The position numbers and the translations under genes were made by a program. A stretch of 64,000 nt of DNA from Pratylenchus scribneri (Eukaryota > Nematoda > Chromadorea > Rhabditida > Pratylenchidae): positions 2,604,001 to 2,668,000 of the forward strand of contig JAQSEB010000033.1 in the NCBI GenBank assembly GCA_030063045.1. Reading direction: 5' to 3'. Positions within the stretch are counted from its first letter, which is position 1; each line of letters begins with the position of its first letter. Under the pieces are notes generated by a model that was not told the origin of the DNA, ran no database searches, and was given only the letters and a program-made list of their open reading frames with translations. Positions 60,058 to 64,000 of the stretch are shown here, piece by piece.

Positions 60058-60175
60058 GCTTACGACACCCCCGATTCCCAGGACGTCTCCGTTCCAAGTA
60101 CTAAGGGGGCCCAGCGTTGCTTAACTTGCCAGATCGGACGGGATGGCGTGCATTCAACGCGGTATGGTCGTAAGC
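60058..60175 (-). rRNA. 5S ribosomal RNA
   Basis: The reverse complement starts GCTTACGACCATACCGCGTT and ends GGGTGTCGTAAGC, so the two ends pair to form helix I. It contains GAATGCACGCCATCCCGTCC, CTGGCAAGTTAAGCAACG and GGAGACGTCCTGGGAATC, the conserved core and internal promoter boxes. The 118-nt length is normal, and the layout is that of nematode 5S genes. It is a single copy here; no tandem partner or SL1 RNA gene lies within the window. Confidence 0.97.
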
Positions 60176-61133
60176 GATTGGGTGGGAAATGGAATTGATA
60201 TTTAAAGAGGGAAAGAGAGAAAAGGGGTATTGGTTGGAAATGAGAGAAAATGAGAGGGGAATTCATTTGACTTAACTTTTTTTAATATTTAATTTATTTA
60301 AAGATCACATGGCTTGAAATCTTTAATTTGCATGTAATAAGTAATCTAAATCCAAGTTTTGCCAGTCAGTTCAGTCATTTAATTAATCGGATTTGGGGGC
60401 GTACCCAAAATGAGTACCGTAATCAGTAATCACACAACCAATCCCATTTCTTTTCCATATCGCCTAAAAATTTGCCTTGGGGCAAAATTTATGGCCATTT
60501 TTTTGATCATTTTGGAAGGAAATAGATGATAAGAAGGAAGAATGAGGGAAATTGAGAAGGGGAATATATGCTGATTTAAATTTTTAATATTTAATTTATT
60601 TAATTCGCAAAAAAAAAATATTTATATAAATTCAAAATCTAATTAATTGATTTTTGGAATAAAAAACGAAATTATCGGGAAAATCGAAGGAAAAAAAAAC
60701 AATTTTTATGCATTTGTTTTGGTGGGGCGATTTGATGTGGAATTGTTGAGCAAAGAAGAGATTCCTCACAACATTTTTGACATTCATTTAAAATAATTCC
60801 CGTTGAATAATATAATAGAAAAACCCAAAAATTGTGTGAAAAAGGGAGGGGCCAAATGGTAGGATAATTGCGCCTTTTGTTTATTTTAATATATACTAAA
60901 GTGTCAATATTTTAATGGGGCTTCTAATTTCAAAGACCCTCTAGGGGAGGACCCTTATAGAGGGAAGGCGGGGCTTTCTTACGGTAATTCGAGGATAAAT
61001 TATTTATAAAATACTTGGCCCATTTTCCTTTCTCAAAAATTGCTAATGACGCAATTATCCCACCATTTGAAGGAAATAAATTAATTGGGAAATGCAAGAT
61101 TGGACACAAAAAGTTAAAAATAAAACAATTTGG
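60176..61133. other. Spacer between 5S rRNA and the coiled-coil gene
   Basis: AT-rich, non-coding. It holds an M3-related fragment at 60905-60985. The 3' end of the minus-strand coiled-coil gene lies to the right. Confidence 0.5.
60905..60985. repeat. M3-related repeat
   Basis: GGGGCTTCTAATTTCAAAGA on the left and GGCGGGGCTTTCTTACGGTA on the right match M3 ends. Confidence 0.35.
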
Positions 61134-63386
61134 CTAGGCCATTTCATCGCCTCCAATCATTCTTCTTCTTCTGTTCATTCCATCCTCCTCCATAAATCGT
61201 CCATCATCTTGGCCATCGCCACCACCACCACCCATCAACGGGGCACATTCATCCTCAAAATTTTGCAACAATCGCAGTGTTCGAATGCTGCTACTATTGC
61301 TGGGCGGTGCCTGCTGTTGATTTTGGCATTGTTGAGGCAATTGTCCGTGTGGCGATGGTAAAATTCCCCCAGTCGTCGTTTTTTGGAGGCATGGCGATGA
61401 GCAAGAATTGGTTAGGCCAAAATTGCCTACTTCATCCATAAATCCGTCGAGAATGATTGGTTTGGTCTGGGGAGGTGGCTGAATTGTGCCAACAGCGGCG
61501 GAACAATGATTTGGGACTGCTGTTGAATTGTTGTTGTTATTTTGAGAGGAAATTGTGTTGTGATTAATTTGATTTTGATGAGCAAAATTTGGTGTGTTTG
61601 ATGATGCGTTTTGTTGATGATATTGATGGTGGAAATGATGGGATGTGGGTGGATGGACAGCGGAAACTGTAAAAATTTAAATTTTAATTATCCTTAAAAT
61701 TTTTTAAAAGAAATTGTGCTTAATAATTAAATTTTTCCGAAATACGATGTTTCAATATGTCGATTCAGTAATTAGGCCCATTTTTTTGACCATAGCTTAA
61801 CAAGGAAGCAACCAATTTTGGAAGGCGATATGCCATTTTAAAGCCCTAAATGTCCTCTAAAAGTGGCTTAGATAATTTTTAAAAAATTAAAAAATTTTGC
61901 AAAATAAGCCGGTTTCCTCCAGAAAATTGGGTCTATTACATTCAAAGAGATTCAACTTTTTAAAAAGGTAGTTTTCACAAAATTTAAAATAAGACAAATT
62001 GAAGTGGACATTTTGAGCTTTAAAATGCTATCTCGCCTTCCGATTCGGTTAATGCCTCGTTAAGATATGGACAAAAGTGAATGGCCCACTTATTGAAAAG
62101 TCTTCTATCTGTTTCTGAAGGGAAACTTCGTTCAAAAATTGATCAAAATATTCAAATTCTACTATAAAATTCAAATCTCTGTCAATTTTTATTAAATCTA
62201 CAGAGAATTTTGTCCAAAATAGTTGAAAATACCTTGAGGCAAATTTCATCTTTTATTATTTCTTGCTATTTTTCATAAAAAATTGGGAAATAAGTTTAAT
62301 TGCTTGATAGTTTATGTGTTTACATTTTCTTGTAGGCATTGTGCCACCACCAAAATCGCTGCCACCACTATACGGCGGAACCCTGAGCTGTGCACTCATC
62401 GACGTTTTGCGCCAAGGGCCACCGCCAAAATTGGTATTTGTGGGCACATTTGCCATTGGCACAAATGTGGGTGCCAACCTTTGTTGTTGTTGGGTTTGAG
62501 GAGGAGGAATGCCGCCTTCTCTTTGATGCATTTGGGAGGCGGCCAACACTGTTTGCTGGAGTTCCGCAATTCGTTAGGTTAAAACTTCTAAAAAATATGA
62601 ATTTATATTTTTTAATTAATATTATTTATGTAATGGCGGATTAGGGGACGATATAATAATTGCCAAATAAAATCACCAATTTCCCAGTAAATTGGCCACA
62701 ATTTTGAAAATAGAATTCTTCTAAAGGTCTAAACTTAATTGCCAAATTCAAATCAAAGCTTAAAAACAAGTTCCCATTATCAGGAGGTTCCTAGAATATG
62801 TTATCAGAGGAATTTAAAGTATTTAAGCGATATGTCTAATTGCTTCAAATGTTTCCAAGTATTGGAAAAATGTGGCCAATTTTCTAAATTTGGATTCAAA
62901 TGGTCAAGTTCTTTATGTTTTCAATCAAAAGGCCTATTAAAGCCTCTGTTTTCTAAATAATTATTTTCTTTAAAAATTGCTCCCAATTGCTTTCTGTTTC
63001 CAGGAACATTTATTAAACTTTAAATTATCCGCTGTTTAGTTTTACTGACCAATCATGTTGGCGAATTGGTCCTGGGTTCGATGCATTTCCCACAGTGTTT
63101 CGTGCATTTCCGTGTGCAACTGCAAAAAATGGATCAAATTCAAATTTATTCCATTTTCCCTTCTCTCCAAATACCTTGCCCACATCCAACAGGGAATTGC
63201 CCTTCTCCTGCAGCTTCCGTTGGTCCCATTTAATGCGGCGAAAATCGTTGATGGCATTCAGGAATCTGCGAAGGAAATTAATTAATTTTGCCATCAATTT
63301 AATTTGGTGCCTACTTTCGTTGATGTTGCCTCAACCGTAGTTCATCACCTTTGTGCCCATTCCGTTGTTGGTATTTGTGGATAAAC
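61134..63386 (-). CDS. Coiled-coil, Q/N-rich protein, 5' end outside the window
   Basis: Visible exons are 63386-63315, 63265-63175, 63119-63050, 62555-62324 and 61666-61134 (stop at 61136-61134), about 330 residues. Four of the exons have good GT/AG signals. The first three encode a charged amphipathic helix (DFRRIKWDQRKLQEK, then EMHETLWEMHRTQDQFANM). The last two are Gln/Pro/Asn/His-rich, with an acidic and Arg-rich end (EEDGMNRRRR). The junction into 62555 does not fit in phase with the donor at 63049, so an exon is probably missed or the acceptor is wrong. The E-T-L-W-E heptad pattern followed by a Q-rich tail resembles the oligomerisation and activation regions of heat-shock factors. 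The DNA-binding domain would lie beyond 64000, so this is only a guess. No domain is certain. Confidence 0.6.
61778..62086. mobile_element. Hairpin element family M1, copy 13
   Basis: This copy lies in the last intron of the coiled-coil gene. The left arm has CTTAACAAGGAAGCAACC and the right arm CCTCGTTAAGATATGGAC. Confidence 0.75.
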
Positions 63387-64000
63387 CTGCCAAAAGAAGG
63401 GGAAAATTTATTTGAATTTTTTTTTATTTATAATTTTGACAATTTAAGGACTCCAATTTATAATTGTAGCTACAAATTTCTGGGCCAAAATTGGTCAAAT
63501 ATGATCCCGTAAATTCCTCTAACAAATATAATGCATATATTCAAAAAAAAATTACAAATTTAAAGGATAATGAAAATATAAAAATATACAAATATAAATA
63601 AATTGGCAAAATTCCAATGACCGTATGGTTCAATATAAATTCCTCTAAAAACTATTGACATATTTCCAAAAAAATATAAAGCAAAAAAAATAAATAAAAT
63701 GAAAATGTGTAAAATTGTCCTAAAAAAATGTAAATAATTCCAATGACCCTATTATTCCATTTTCCATATAAATTCCTCTAAAAACTGTTGCCCATATTTC
63801 CAAAAAAATAAAGCAAAAAAAAAATAAAATGAAAATGTGTAAAATTGTCCTATAAAAAAATATAAATATTAATTCGAAAATGAATAAATTTTATTTAAAT
63901 TTTGCTTTATTTGATTGCCCATTTTCTGCCCTTTAAAATGACATATCAATTAATTAAATTGGAAAACACAATCAAAAGTTATGGCCTAAAAACTGGGAGG
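63387..64000. other. AT-rich stretch, likely intron of the coiled-coil gene
   Basis: No further exon was recognised. The segment has two diverged copies of CAATGACC...TATAAATTCCTCTAAAAACT (about 63617-63720 and 63740-63850), a ~120-bp local duplication in A-rich DNA. Confidence 0.5.

Noticed and set aside
60176..60700. SL1 RNA gene next to 5S rRNA
   Set aside because: I searched by eye for GGTTTAATTACCCAAG and its complement around the 5S gene and found no match.

Overview
The window reads as nuclear DNA of a nematode. The evidence is a 5S rRNA of the nematode type, a complete four-exon ribosomal protein L8 gene, a Rab1 gene ending in -GGCC, many introns of 40-70 bp mixed with long ones, and AT-rich gene-poor spacers full of short palindromic elements. 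Expanded, repeat-laden introns would suit a clade IV (for example plant-parasitic) species, but nothing here fixes the species. All gene models were built by hand from reading frames, splice sites and matching intron phases.

Layout from left to right: (1) 158-3578 (+), a 7-exon, 438-residue sterol reductase of the DHCR7/LBR/ERG24 family with hairpin elements in its introns. (2) 3668-4616 (-), a small single-pass membrane protein with a cytoplasmic PPxY motif. (3) 4933-6319 (+), rpl-8, with a 317-bp divergent promoter region that contains a 50-bp tandem duplication. (4) 7473-8760 (-), a complete 7-exon rab-1. (5) 8761-12218, a spacer with an imperfect duplication. (6) 12219-13230 (+), a small membrane protein of unknown function. 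(7) 13596-15534, a minisatellite of about 51 units with higher-order structure. (8) 16083-19363 (+), a secreted 268-residue von Willebrand A-domain protein. (9) 20389-29574 (-), ELM2, SANT and C2H2 zinc-finger exons of a MIDEAS/TRERF1/SAEG-1-type corepressor. (10) 29575-42962, 13.4 kb of non-coding, repeat-filled DNA. (11) 42963-49305 (-), five Q/H-rich exons whose splice phases run without a break into block 9, so 9-11 are probably one gene of about 29 kb encoding 1334 residues. (12) 49306-56538, a spacer. (13) 56539-59083 (+), a GYF-domain protein of 440 residues. (14) 60058-60175 (-), 5S rRNA. (15) 61134-63386 (-), the 3' part of a coiled-coil, Q-rich protein that runs off the window.

The genes are eukaryotic single units, not operons. 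They cover sterol metabolism, translation, ER-Golgi traffic, chromatin repression and mRNA-associated GYF function, with no evident shared pathway. The most striking feature is the repeat landscape: at least 13 copies of one ~300-bp hairpin element, three or four other short inverted-repeat families, one 32-bp minisatellite in five separate arrays on both strands, the 40-bp minisatellite with nested duplication, a B-box-bearing repeat confined to introns of the GYF gene, and five long poly(G)/poly(C) tracts. I saw no CRISPR, prokaryotic, viral or toxin content.
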